DNA from: Alistipes sp.
GTDB taxonomy: Bacteria > Bacteroidota > Bacteroidia > Bacteroidales > Rikenellaceae
DNA length: 64,000 nt
NCBI GenBank assembly: GCA_017624955.1
Contig: JAGAMA010000019.1
Location: 79,335-143,334, forward strand
Direction of reading: 5' to 3'
Shown here: piece after piece, positions 52,400-60,330 of the stretch
Layout: each line of letters opens with the position of its first letter
Position numbering within the stretch: the stretch's first letter is position 1
Position numbers and translations under genes: made by a program
Notes under the pieces: generated by a model
What the model was told of the DNA's origin: nothing
The model's database searches: none
Seen by the model: only the letters and a program-made list of their open reading frames with translations

Positions 52400-52417
52400 C
52401 TGTTATTAAATTGACAA
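52400..52417. promoter_or_regulatory. Candidate Rex operator upstream of pflB
   Basis: CTGTTATTAAATTGACAA matches 11 of 14 defined positions of the Rex-type palindrome TTGTTAA-N4-TTAACAA. It overlaps the upstream side of a weaker promoter-like TAACTTTC (52424-52431) and lies about 90 bp ahead of the main pflB box. Confidence 0.4.
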
Positions 52418-52484
52418 AAAGTGTAACTTTCTGCCAAAACGGAGCTGAAAGGCACAAATACCAACATTTGGGGATTATCAAAAG

Positions 52485-52515
52485 TTGCTATATAGACGAA
52501 AAAATCGTACTTTTG
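52485..52515 (+). promoter_or_regulatory. pflB promoter
   Basis: TTG (52485-52487), a 20-bp spacer and TACTTTTG (52508-52515), 26 bp before the start codon. Confidence 0.75.
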
Positions 52516-52541
52516 CACCAAACACAGAAGTTAGGTTAATT

Positions 52542-54770
52542 ATGGACAACAATATGCAATTCAAAGCCGGTGCATGGTGTGACGAGATCAATGTCTCGAA
52601 CTTCGTGCAGACCAATCTGACCCCCTATTACGGGGATGCCTCGTTCCTCGAGAAGCCGACCGAGCGAACGCTCAAAGTGTGGAACAAATGCCTCGAGGCG
52701 ATCGAGGAGGAGCGTGCACGCGGCGGTGTGCGCGCCCTGGACAACAAAACCGTATCGACCATCACGTCGCACAAGGCGGGTTATATCGACCGCGAGAACG
52801 AGCTGATCGTGGGTCTTCAGACCGATGAGCTCCTGAAGCGTGCCATCAAGCCCTTTGGCGGCATCAATGTCGTATCGCGTGCCTGCCGTGAGCAGGGTGT
52901 GGAGGTGGACGAGAAGGTGAAGGATATCTTCACGCACTACCGCAAGACGCACAACGACGGCGTGTTCGATGTCTACACGGAGGAGATTCGCACCTTCCGT
53001 TCGCTCGGTTTCCTGACGGGTCTGCCGGACAACTACGCGCGTGGCCGCATCATCGGCGACTACCGTCGTCTGGCCCTCTATGGTACGGATCGTCTGATCG
53101 AGGCGAAGAAGGAGGATTTGAAGAAGCTCGCTTCGCCCATGTCGGATGCGACGATTCGTCTCCGTGAGGAGGTAGCCGAGCAGATCAAGGCGCTGAACGA
53201 TATGCGCACGATGGGCGAGTTCTACGGCCTCGATTTGAGCCGTCCCGCCACCTCGGCGCAGGAGGCCGTGCAGTGGGTTTACATGGCCTACCTGGCTGCC
53301 GTGAAGGAGCAGGATGGTGCCGCCATGTCGCTCGGTAACGTATCCTCGTTCCTCGATATCTACATCCAGTATGATCTGGACAAGGGCAACATCACCGAGT
53401 CGTTTGCCCAGGAGCTGATCGACCAATTCGTCATCAAGCTGCGCATGGTGCGCCACCTGCGCATGCAGTCCTACAATGATATCTTTGCCGGTGACCCGAC
53501 CTGGATCACGGAGGCGATCGGTGGCCGCTTCAACGACGGTCGCACGAAGGTAACGAAGACCTCGTTCCGCTTCCTGCAGACGCTCTACAACCTCGGTCCT
53601 TCGCCCGAGCCGAATATGACGGTGCTCTGGAGTCCCGAGCTGCCCGAGGGCTTCAAGGAGTTCTGCGCCAAGGTCTCGATCGACACCTCGTCGATTCAGT
53701 ACGAGAACGATACGCTGATGCGTGAGGTGCGTTTCTCGGACGACTACGGCATTGCCTGCTGCGTGTCGTACCAGGCCATTGGTCAGCAGATTCAGTTCTT
53801 CGGTGCACGTTGCAACTTAGCCAAGGCGCTGCTGCTGGCCATCAACGGCGGTCGCTGCGAGAACACGGGTACGCAGATCGTCAAGGGCATCCCGACCCTG
53901 ATGGGCGAGCTACTCAACTACGAGGAGGTGCTCTCGAACTACAAGAAGGTGCTGACGGAGGTGGCTCGTGTCTACAACGATGCGATGAACATCATCCACT
54001 ACATGCACGACAAGTACTACTACGAGAAGGCGCAGATGGCCCTCATCGATACCAACCCGCGCATCAACTTAGCCTATGGCGTAGCCGGTCTTTCGATCGT
54101 CTTGGATTCGCTCTCGGCCATTAAGTACGGTAAGGTGACCGTGAAGCGCAACGAGCTGGGTCTCACCGAGTCGTTCTCGATCGAGAAGGAGTTCCCCTGC
54201 TTCGGTAACAACGACGACCGCGTCGATCAGCTGGGTGTCGATCTGATCTACTTCTTCAACGAGGAGCTCAAGAAGCACCCCGTCTATAAGAATGCTCGTC
54301 CGACCCTGTCGGTGCTGACGATCACCTCGAACGTGATGTATGGCAAGAAGACGGGTGCTACGCCCGACGGCCGCGAGAAGGGCGTTGCCTTTGCTCCGGG
54401 AGCCAACCCGATGCACGGCCGCGACAAGAACGGTGCGGTGGCCTCGCTCTCGTCGGTGGCCAAGCTCCGCTACCGCGACTCGCAGGACGGTATCAGCAAC
54501 ACCTTCTCGATTGTGCCCAAGTCGCTCGGCGTAGATGACGAGACGCGTGTCGAGAACCTCGTAACGCTCATCGACGGCTACTTCACGAAGGGTGCTCACC
54601 ACCTCAATGTCAATGTCCTGAATCGCGATATGCTGCTCGATGCCATGGAGCATCCCGAGAAGTATCCGCAGCTCACGATCCGCGTGTCGGGCTACGCCGT
54701 GAACTTCACGAAGCTCAGCCGCGAGCATCAGTTAGAGGTTATCTCGCGCAGCTTCCACGAGCGCATGTAA
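52542..54770 (+). CDS. pflB: Formate C-acetyltransferase (pyruvate formate-lyase)
   Basis: 742 residues. The catalytic cysteine pair is C406-C407 in [12 protein letters not shown], and the glycyl radical is predicted at G717 in RVSGYAVNF near the C terminus. It cleaves pyruvate with CoA to acetyl-CoA and formate under anaerobic conditions. The start at 52542 ([12 protein letters not shown]) is standard; an upstream ATG would overlap the promoter. The activase gene follows after 12 bp, confirming the assignment over other glycyl-radical enzymes. Rex control is possible through the site at 52400. Confidence 0.97.
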   Translation: MDNNMQFKAGAWCDEINVSNFVQTNLTPYYGDASFLEKPTERTLKVWNKCLEAIEEERARGGVRALDNKTVSTITSHKAGYIDRENELIVGLQTDELLKRAIKPFGGINVVSRACREQGVEVDEKVKDIFTHYRKTHNDGVFDVYTEEIRTFRSLGFLTGLPDNYARGRIIGDYRRLALYGTDRLIEAKKEDLKKLASPMSDATIRLREEVAEQIKALNDMRTMGEFYGLDLSRPATSAQEAVQWVYMAYLAAVKEQDGAAMSLGNVSSFLDIYIQYDLDKGNITESFAQELIDQFVIKLRMVRHLRMQSYNDIFAGDPTWITEAIGGRFNDGRTKVTKTSFRFLQTLYNLGPSPEPNMTVLWSPELPEGFKEFCAKVSIDTSSIQYENDTLMREVRFSDDYGIACCVSYQAIGQQIQFFGARCNLAKALLLAINGGRCENTGTQIVKGIPTLMGELLNYEEVLSNYKKVLTEVARVYNDAMNIIHYMHDKYYYEKAQMALIDTNPRINLAYGVAGLSIVLDSLSAIKYGKVTVKRNELGLTESFSIEKEFPCFGNNDDRVDQLGVDLIYFFNEELKKHPVYKNARPTLSVLTITSNVMYGKKTGATPDGREKGVAFAPGANPMHGRDKNGAVASLSSVAKLRYRDSQDGISNTFSIVPKSLGVDDETRVENLVTLIDGYFTKGAHHLNVNVLNRDMLLDAMEHPEKYPQLTIRVSGYAVNFTKLSREHQLEVISRSFHERM

Positions 54771-54782
54771 GAGCCCTTTGCG

Positions 54783-55511
54783 ATGATCCGCCTTCACTCC
54801 TACGAATCGCTCGGCACCTACGACGGGCCGGGACTGCGCCTGGTGGTCTTCCTCCAGGGGTGCAACTTCCGTTGTGCCTACTGCGCCAACCCCGACACGA
54901 TCGACCCACGCGGGGAGTGTCGTGAGGTCACTCAGGAGGAGATCCTCCAAATGGCCGTGAGCGAGAAGCCCTTCTTCGGTAAGCGGGGAGGCATCACCTT
55001 CAGCGGTGGCGAACCTACGATGCAGGCGCGGGAGCTGATCCCGCTCTGCCGTCGATTGAAGGAGCAGGGCATCCATATCTGCCTCGACACGAATGGGTCG
55101 ATCCACACGGCCAAGGTGGAGGAGTTGTGGGGTTTGGTGGATCTTGTATTGCTTGATGTAAAGCAGGCAAACTGCCAACGCCACAAGGAATTAACGCAGC
55201 ACAGCAACGAGCAGACCCTCCGCACGGCAGCGTGGTTCGAGGAGCACGAAAAACCCTTCTGGCTGCGCTATGTATTAGTGCCCGGAGTGAGCGATCGGGA
55301 GGAGGATATCCGCGCCTTGGGCGAGCGGTTAGGGGGCTACAAAATGATCCAACGGGTCGAGATTTTGCCCTACCACACGCTCGGCGTTCACAAGTGGGAG
55401 GCGATGGGGTGGCACTACCCCTTAGCAGGGGTGCGTGAGAACACCCCCGACGAGCTGAACCGCGCCCGCAAGCTCTTCGAGGAGTACTTCGGGGAGGTTT
55501 ATGTGAATTGA
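54783..55511 (+). CDS. pflA: Pyruvate formate-lyase activating enzyme (radical SAM)
   Basis: 242 residues. The radical-SAM iron-sulfur cysteines are C27, C31 and C34 in GCNFRCAYC, followed by FSGGEPTMQ and the DTNG motif. It uses SAM and a 4Fe-4S cluster to generate the glycyl radical on PflB. The absence of extra ferredoxin-type cysteine clusters matches PflA rather than glycerol-dehydratase-type activases. It lies 12 bp after pflB, in one operon. Confidence 0.95.
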   Translation: MIRLHSYESLGTYDGPGLRLVVFLQGCNFRCAYCANPDTIDPRGECREVTQEEILQMAVSEKPFFGKRGGITFSGGEPTMQARELIPLCRRLKEQGIHICLDTNGSIHTAKVEELWGLVDLVLLDVKQANCQRHKELTQHSNEQTLRTAAWFEEHEKPFWLRYVLVPGVSDREEDIRALGERLGGYKMIQRVEILPYHTLGVHKWEAMGWHYPLAGVRENTPDELNRARKLFEEYFGEVYVN

Positions 55512-55520
55512 GAAGTAGGG

Positions 55521-55677
55521 GGTGGAGAGGTAACTCAAGGTTGTCGGGCTTTTGGTCTGAGGCTACTGAGCCCACTGAGCCCACTGAGCCCACTAAAAAA
55601 AATCAGTAGCCCCAGCTGCCCCAGTGGGCCCAGTAGGCCCAAACCCAAGACCCGACCACCGTCAGCTACCTTCCCAC
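55521..55677. repeat. Long imperfect inverted repeat built of 9-bp units
   Basis: The arms 55521-55577 and 55622-55677 are imperfect reverse complements (the best 39-bp core is 55539-55577 with 55622-55660, about 31 of 39 matching). The inner part consists of 9-bp units such as CCCACTGAG on the left and CAGTAGCCC on the right. No frame or transposase is associated. Confidence 0.7.
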
Positions 55678-55681
55678 CGTT

Positions 55682-55744
55682 AGTTACAAAGTTACACAGT
55701 TACAAGGGGTGCATCCTGTAACCGTGTAACTTTTTAACTTTTTA
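55682..55744 (+). terminator. Hairpin of inverted 8-bp units, terminator-like
   Basis: Three 8-bp units ending in GTTAC (55682-55703) face three units beginning GTAAC or TTAAC (55718-55741), with a loop around GGGGTGCATCC. The stem from 55690 to 55735 is strong and is followed by T-rich sequence, so it may also end the pflBA transcript. Confidence 0.6.
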
Positions 55745-55772
55745 CTGCCCCTTCATACCCCTCATGCCAAAT

Positions 55773-55819
55773 AATTCTTAATTATTAATTCTTAATTCTT
55801 AATTAAATTTGTACCTTTG
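55773..55819 (+). promoter_or_regulatory. Heptamer promoter cassette of the pectate lyase
   Basis: Five heptamers of AATTCTT type (55773-55807) followed by TTTG (55808-55811) and TACCTTTG (55812-55819), 26 bp before the start codon. Here the TTTG is immediately adjacent to the TAnnTTTG box rather than 20 bp away. Confidence 0.7.
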
Positions 55820-55845
55820 TTTGATTTATCAAACACTTACCTCCT

Positions 55846-56943
55846 ATGAAACGACTTCTGACGGCAGCTCTTCTGCTCTTCGTGACCACATCTTTTGCCC
55901 AGCAGGCACCCTCGATTCGTCTTTTGGGCGACTGCATCAACCACTGGTATTTGGAGCATGAGCACGGCTCGTGCGAGCGTTATAAGGCAAACGACTACCG
56001 CTCGATTGCCGAAAATCTCCTCGCTTACCAAAACAAGGATGGCGGTTGGCCGAAGAACATCGACTGGCTGGGCATCATGGATGCCGACTCGGTGATCCAA
56101 TCGCTCACGCCCCGCTACCGCGAATCGACCTTCGACAACCGCAACATCTACCCCCAGGTGGAGTACCTCTCGGAGGTCTATCTGCTGACGGGCGAGAAGC
56201 GCTACATGAAGGCGGCCAAGCGCGGTGTGGCCTACATCCTGAAGAACCAATACCCCAACGGCAGCTGGATCGGCTGGCACGATGAGGCGATCTGCTACAA
56301 CGACGATATCATGACGGGCATCCTCAATACCTGGCAGGATGTGATGAACAACCGCCCCTGCTACGGATGGATCGACAAGAAGACCCGCGCGAAGATCAGC
56401 GCCTCGTTTGACAAGGGGTTGCAGCTGATTCTCGACACGCAGTATGTGCAGCACGGCGTGAAGACCGTCTGGGCACAGCAGTACGACCAGCAGACGCTCC
56501 AACCGGTCAAGGCGCGCACCTACGAGTTGCCGGCCCTGTCGGGGCAGGAGAGTGCCGATGTGCTTCTCTTCCTCATGTCGCTCGAAAATCCTTCGGAGGA
56601 GGTGATCGAGGCCGTGAAGTGTGGCGTGGCGTGGTACGAGAAGACGAAGATTCTGGGCAAGAAGATTGTCAATATCCCGATGCCGGAGGGCAACCCCGAA
56701 GATCCGAAGATCAAGGCCGACCGTCGCCTGGTCGATGATCCGAAGGCCAAGCCCCTCTGGGCACGATTCTACGAGTTGGAGGACAACACCATCTTCCTCT
56801 GCAACCGCGATGGCGTGAAGGTCTACTCGCTCGACAAGGTGTGGCCCGAGCGCCGTGTAGGCTACAGCTGGTACGGAACGTGGGGTGGCGACGTGCTGCG
56901 CGCCTACCCGAAGTGGCTCAAGCGCATCGGCAAGAATAAATAA
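55846..56943 (+). CDS. pelA: Secreted pectate lyase, family PL10
   Basis: 365 residues. A signal peptide (1-18, ending SFAQ) and an alpha/alpha toroid-type domain. YQNKDGGWPKNIDW, ESTFDNRNIYPQVEYL and the later LWARFYELEDNTIFLCNRDG are characteristic of polysaccharide lyase family 10. It cleaves polygalacturonate by calcium-dependent beta-elimination. The next gene follows after 10 bp. A promoter with heptamer repeats precedes it. With the beta-helix protein at 61094 and the GH43 at 49980 it indicates use of plant cell-wall pectin. Confidence 0.88.
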   Translation: MKRLLTAALLLFVTTSFAQQAPSIRLLGDCINHWYLEHEHGSCERYKANDYRSIAENLLAYQNKDGGWPKNIDWLGIMDADSVIQSLTPRYRESTFDNRNIYPQVEYLSEVYLLTGEKRYMKAAKRGVAYILKNQYPNGSWIGWHDEAICYNDDIMTGILNTWQDVMNNRPCYGWIDKKTRAKISASFDKGLQLILDTQYVQHGVKTVWAQQYDQQTLQPVKARTYELPALSGQESADVLLFLMSLENPSEEVIEAVKCGVAWYEKTKILGKKIVNIPMPEGNPEDPKIKADRRLVDDPKAKPLWARFYELEDNTIFLCNRDGVKVYSLDKVWPERRVGYSWYGTWGGDVLRAYPKWLKRIGKNK

Positions 56944-56953
56944 GGTAAGAACG

Positions 56954-57451
56954 ATGAAGAAGATTCAAAATCCCTGGATTCCCCTCCTCGACGAGGGCTA
57001 CAACTGCTTTGCTTGTGCACCGACCAACCCCAAGGGGCTGAAGATGGAGTTCTGGGAGGATGGCGAGGAGCTGGTATCGCTCTGGCGACCTACGCCCGAC
57101 TACGAGGGGTGGCTCGGCACGCTGCATGGAGGCGTACAATCGACCCTCATTGACGAGATCGGCGGCTGGTGGATCGGTCGCAAGAAGCAACTTTCGGCCA
57201 TGACGACCAACCTCTGCGTCAAGTTCCTCAAGCCCGTCAGCTCGAAGAGTGAAGATGAGATCGAGCTGCGCTGTCGCATGAAGGAGCAGAAGCGCGCGTT
57301 TGTCATCATGGAGGTCACACTCAAGCAGGGTGGCGAGGTGCGTACCGAGGGCGAATTGACCTACTACTGCTTCTCGCGCGAGGTGTCGGACACCCAATTC
57401 CGCTTCCAGCCCTTCCTGTTGGAGGAGGAGTGCGAAGAAACAAAGGCTTAA
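56954..57451 (+). CDS. PaaI-type hot-dog thioesterase
   Basis: 165 residues. The hot-dog motif LGTLHGGVQSTLIDEIGGWW includes the HGG and downstream acidic residue used by PaaI/YiiD-type thioesterases. The start ATG is 10 bp after the pectate lyase stop, so readthrough is likely, though no functional link is evident. Two cysteines in YNCFACAPTNPKGLKM near the N terminus match a common variant of this family in Bacteroidetes. The substrate is unknown. Confidence 0.82.
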   Translation: MKKIQNPWIPLLDEGYNCFACAPTNPKGLKMEFWEDGEELVSLWRPTPDYEGWLGTLHGGVQSTLIDEIGGWWIGRKKQLSAMTTNLCVKFLKPVSSKSEDEIELRCRMKEQKRAFVIMEVTLKQGGEVRTEGELTYYCFSREVSDTQFRFQPFLLEEECEETKA

Positions 57452-57453
57452 AA

Positions 57454-57485
57454 TTTGGCGGTGGTAGCCCGTTTTGCTACCTTTG
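57454..57485 (+). promoter_or_regulatory. Promoter abutting the BaiN-type gene
   Basis: TTTG (57454-57457), a 20-bp spacer and TACCTTTG (57478-57485). The ATG at 57491 is 5 bp beyond the box, so the transcript would have almost no leader. Confidence 0.8.
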
Positions 57486-57490
57486 CAACC

Positions 57491-58783
57491 ATGATGGAAG
57501 AACTGAACCAAACACAAGAAATCGTCGAGCGTGAGCCCTATGATGTGATTGTCATCGGTGCCGGTGCGGCGGGTATGATGGCCGCAGGTACGGCTGCCAA
57601 GGCGGGCAAGCGTGTCCTGCTGCTGGAGAAGATGGAGAAGTCGGGGCGCAAGGTGCGCATCTCGGGCAAGGGTCGCTGCAATGTGACCAACGCCCGACCT
57701 GCGGAGGAGTTCCTGGAGCATGTGCGCGTGAACCGCGAGTTCCTGACGCAGGCCTTCTCGGAGTTTAACAACCGAGCCACGATCCGCTTCTTCGAGCGCC
57801 AGGGCGTGAAGCTCGACATCGAGCGCGGCGAACGTGTCTTTCCGCGCAGCGGCAAGGCGTGGGACATCGCCAATGCCCTTCTGGAGTATTGCGTGGAGAA
57901 TGGTGTGAAGATTCTCTACGAGACGCGCGTGACGGGGATTCTGACCCTCGGTGGGCGTGTCTATGGCGTGCGCTACCGCAACAAGCGCGGCTTCGAGCGC
58001 AAGGAGGAGTGCCGCAAAGTGATCCTCACGACGGGTGGCGTATCGTACCCCGCAACGGGTTCTACGGGCGACGGCTATACGTTTGCGGCCGACCTGGGCC
58101 ACACGATCGAGCCGTTGCGCCCCTCACTGACCCCCCTGAAGACGACCCACGCGCAGATGAAGTACCTGCATGGGCTGCTGCTGCGCAATGTGCGGGCTAC
58201 GCTCTATGTCGATGGCGAACCGATCCGCGAGGAGTTTGGCGAGATCGGCTTCTCGGAGCGCGGTATCGAGGGCGCTGTGGCGCTGCGCATGAGCCGCGAT
58301 GCGGTGGATGCGCTGATCGACGGCAAGGCCGTGAAGCTAACCTTAGACCTGAAATCGGCACTCGATGAGGAGACCCTCCGTGCCCGCATTGCCCGCGAGA
58401 GGGAGGAGCTGGCACCTACGGAGTTTTTCTCGGAGCTGCTGCGCCGCCTGGTGCCCAAGCCCCTGGTGATGCCCTTGGCGCGCGAGTTGGATATCCACTC
58501 GAAGCAGTACCTTTCGAAGCTCACGGACGAGGAGGTGACGCGCCTGATCAAGACGCTCAAGAAGCTCACCTTCCCCATCTCGGACTACGCACCCTTTGAG
58601 TATGCCGTGACCACGGCAGGTGGTGTGCGCTGCTCGGAGGTGAACCCCTACACGATGGAGTCGCTCCTCGTCAAGGGGCTCTACATGGCGGGCGAGGTCT
58701 TGGACTTGGATGCCAACACGGGTGGCTACAACCTCCAAATCGCCTTCTCGACCGGCCGCCTGGCAGGACTGTTGAAAGAGTAA
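57491..58783 (+). CDS. NAD(P)/FAD-dependent oxidoreductase, HI0933/BaiN family
   Basis: 430 residues. The dinucleotide-binding loop GAGAAGMMAAG is at residues 23-33. KVRISGKGRCNVTN and TGGVSYPATGSTGDGY are signature segments of the HI0933-like family, and the C-terminal AGEVLDLDANTGGYNLQ completes FAD binding. Relatives include BaiN, reported in bile-acid dehydroxylation, but most family members have unknown substrates. It is not safe to infer bile-acid activity here. The promoter box lies directly upstream, so it is an independent transcription start inside a plus-strand gene run. Confidence 0.87.
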   Translation: MMEELNQTQEIVEREPYDVIVIGAGAAGMMAAGTAAKAGKRVLLLEKMEKSGRKVRISGKGRCNVTNARPAEEFLEHVRVNREFLTQAFSEFNNRATIRFFERQGVKLDIERGERVFPRSGKAWDIANALLEYCVENGVKILYETRVTGILTLGGRVYGVRYRNKRGFERKEECRKVILTTGGVSYPATGSTGDGYTFAADLGHTIEPLRPSLTPLKTTHAQMKYLHGLLLRNVRATLYVDGEPIREEFGEIGFSERGIEGAVALRMSRDAVDALIDGKAVKLTLDLKSALDEETLRARIAREREELAPTEFFSELLRRLVPKPLVMPLARELDIHSKQYLSKLTDEEVTRLIKTLKKLTFPISDYAPFEYAVTTAGGVRCSEVNPYTMESLLVKGLYMAGEVLDLDANTGGYNLQIAFSTGRLAGLLKE

Positions 58784-58792
58784 AGACACTTT

Positions 58793-58842
58793 CTCGCCTT
58801 TTACGCCTTTAGCGCCTTTTGCAACCCTTAGTAACCCTTAAA
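58793..58842. repeat. 10-bp repeat array
   Basis: Five 10-bp units, from ACGCCTTTAG-type to GTAACCCTTA-type, in the spacer before the TTG-start gene. Same family as the arrays at 5251 and 27151. Confidence 0.65.
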
Positions 58843-58851
58843 AGCCGACCG

Positions 58852-59364
58852 TTGAAACTCCGCAACCTCAAACGCCGCCTTTATGGCTTGACGACCATCC
58901 CAGAACGGGTGGCCCGAGCACGCTATTTCCGTGGTCACGGGGTACATTCGCCCTTTGTCTATCGGCTGGTGCGCCAAGCCTTTATGCGCCGTGGGCTGCT
59001 GACCGCCGAGCCTGTTTTGTATGAGGCGCTCTTGCAGCGGGGCTTTGTCAAGAAACGCGCCGTGCAGCTGCAGAACCTCTACACGCTCTGCGACTACCGC
59101 GCCTTCTCGATCGACGACCTGGAGACGAACTGCGACCTCTGCCTGCTGACCGAGGCGGTGAGCGAGAACCGGACGCGCGAGGTGGTGGAGCGTGCGGCAC
59201 GACGGCATACGACCGTGGCCGTGATGTCGCCCTACGAGGGGCGCGAACGGGCTGCGCTGTGCCGCGAACTCGTTGAGAACCATACTTGTACCTCGGTGGA
59301 CAAGCGGGCTTTCCTCCTGCTGTTTACCGATCCCAACCTACCGAAACAACACTATCGGATATGA
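58852..59364 (+). CDS. Shortened methyltransferase-like protein, probable TTG start
   Basis: 170 residues. RYFRGHGVHSPFVYRLV near the N terminus is the hallmark opening of a Bacteroidetes class I SAM-methyltransferase family of about 250 residues, and the C-terminal SVDKRAFLLLFTDPNLPKQHYRI resembles that family's end. The glycine-rich SAM-binding motif that should lie between is absent, so the protein looks internally shortened and probably inactive as a methyltransferase. No ATG precedes the conserved motif in this frame; TTG at 58852 is the best start and a stop lies upstream at 58810. Its stop overlaps the pduO start by 4 bp. Confidence 0.6.
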   Translation: MKLRNLKRRLYGLTTIPERVARARYFRGHGVHSPFVYRLVRQAFMRRGLLTAEPVLYEALLQRGFVKKRAVQLQNLYTLCDYRAFSIDDLETNCDLCLLTEAVSENRTREVVERAARRHTTVAVMSPYEGRERAALCRELVENHTCTSVDKRAFLLLFTDPNLPKQHYRI

Positions 59365-59918
59365 AAATCTACACCAAACAGGGCGATGGCGGCCTCACGT
59401 CGCTCATTGGAGGCGAGCGGGTCTTTAAGACCGACCCGCGTGTCGAGGCTTACGGCACGGTGGACGAACTCGCTGCCTTCGTGGCGATGCTCACGGACCT
59501 GCTCCGCAAGGAGGAGGGGATGGCGTGTTACATCCGCGAGTTGGAGCAGCTGCTCGTCGAGGCGATGAGCGTCGAGGCCCTGCTGGCCGTGGGCGAGGGG
59601 GGCGAAGGCAAGGTGCCCGCACTCTCGGCGGAGGCCGTTGCGCGCCTCGAGGAGGCTATCGACCGCATGCAGTCGGAGGTGCCGCCCATCACGAAGTTCA
59701 CCCTGCCCGGGGGTCATCCCGTGCTCTCGATGTGCCACATCTGCCGCACGGTGTGCCGTCGCGCGGAGCGTGCCGCGTTGCGTGCCGACCGCGACCACGA
59801 AGGGGGCGTTCCTTGCGAGGTGAAACAGTGGCTCAACCGCCTCTCGGACTACCTCTACCTCCTGGGGCGCAGACTCACGATGGCGCTCGGTGTCGAGGAG
59901 GTGGAGTGGATTCCCTAA
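59361..59918 (+). CDS. pduO: Cob(I)yrinic acid a,c-diamide adenosyltransferase, PduO type
   Basis: 185 residues of the PduO four-helix family. The N-terminal KIYTKQGDGGLTSLIGGERV is the ATP-binding signature, and the helix motif LPGGHPVLSMCHICRTVCRRAER contains the catalytic Arg/ATP contacts, followed by LNRLSDYLYLLGRR. It transfers the adenosyl group from ATP to cob(I)alamin to give coenzyme B12. The start at 59361 overlaps the upstream stop (ATGA). Confidence 0.92.
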   Translation: MKIYTKQGDGGLTSLIGGERVFKTDPRVEAYGTVDELAAFVAMLTDLLRKEEGMACYIRELEQLLVEAMSVEALLAVGEGGEGKVPALSAEAVARLEEAIDRMQSEVPPITKFTLPGGHPVLSMCHICRTVCRRAERAALRADRDHEGGVPCEVKQWLNRLSDYLYLLGRRLTMALGVEEVEWIP

Positions 59919-59969
59919 GGGGCTCAATCTCAAACGAAAAGAAAAATGGTGAATTTTAACGCTTTTTGC

Positions 59970-59998
59970 TTGGAATTCCCATTTTTTTTATACTTTTG
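59970..59998 (+). promoter_or_regulatory. Promoter of the DUF2795 gene
   Basis: TTG (59970-59972), an 18-bp spacer and TACTTTTG (59991-59998), about 76 bp before the start codon, leaving an A-rich leader. Confidence 0.65.
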
Positions 59999-60074
59999 CA
60001 AACCCGAAACGGGGGAGTAGCAAATTTTAATGCCACTAATTCACTAAATATAAAGCACTTAAACTAACAACACC

Positions 60075-60296
60075 ATGTATTGGACACTGGAACTCGCTTC
60101 CAAATTGGAAGATGCACCCTGGCCCGCCACGAAGGAGGAGCTGATCGACTACGCCGTGCGTAGCGGTGCTCCGCTGGAGGTTTTGGAGAACCTGCAGGAG
60201 ATCGAGGACGAGGGCGATGTCTATGAGTCGATCGAGGACATCTGGCCCGATTACCCCTCAAAGGACGACTTCTTCTTCAACGAGGAGGAGTATTAA
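60075..60296 (+). CDS. DUF2795 small acidic protein
   Basis: 73 residues, strongly acidic. LEDAPWPATKEELIDYAVRSGAPLEVLENLQEI matches DUF2795, a small helical domain found in many bacteria with no assigned function; the C-terminal tail YPSKDDFFFNEEEY is typical of the Bacteroidetes version. It is a single gene with its own promoter and a terminator directly after the stop. Confidence 0.82.
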   Translation: MYWTLELASKLEDAPWPATKEELIDYAVRSGAPLEVLENLQEIEDEGDVYESIEDIWPDYPSKDDFFFNEEEY

Positions 60297-60299
60297 ACA

Positions 60300-60328
60300 A
60301 AAAGGCTTCAGCGATGCTGAAGCCTTTT
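60300..60328. terminator. Bidirectional terminator
   Basis: A perfect 13-bp stem (60300-60312 with 60316-60328), loop GAT, A/T runs on both sides, between DUF2795 and the convergent barrel gene. Confidence 0.9.
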
Positions 60329-60330
60329 TA

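Noticed and set aside
55773-55807. CRISPR-like array
   Set aside because: Units are 7 bp with no spacers; it is a short tandem repeat, and no cas genes are present.
57491-58783. Bile-acid dehydroxylation gene baiN
   Set aside because: Only family-level similarity (HI0933-like) is visible and no other bai genes are near.
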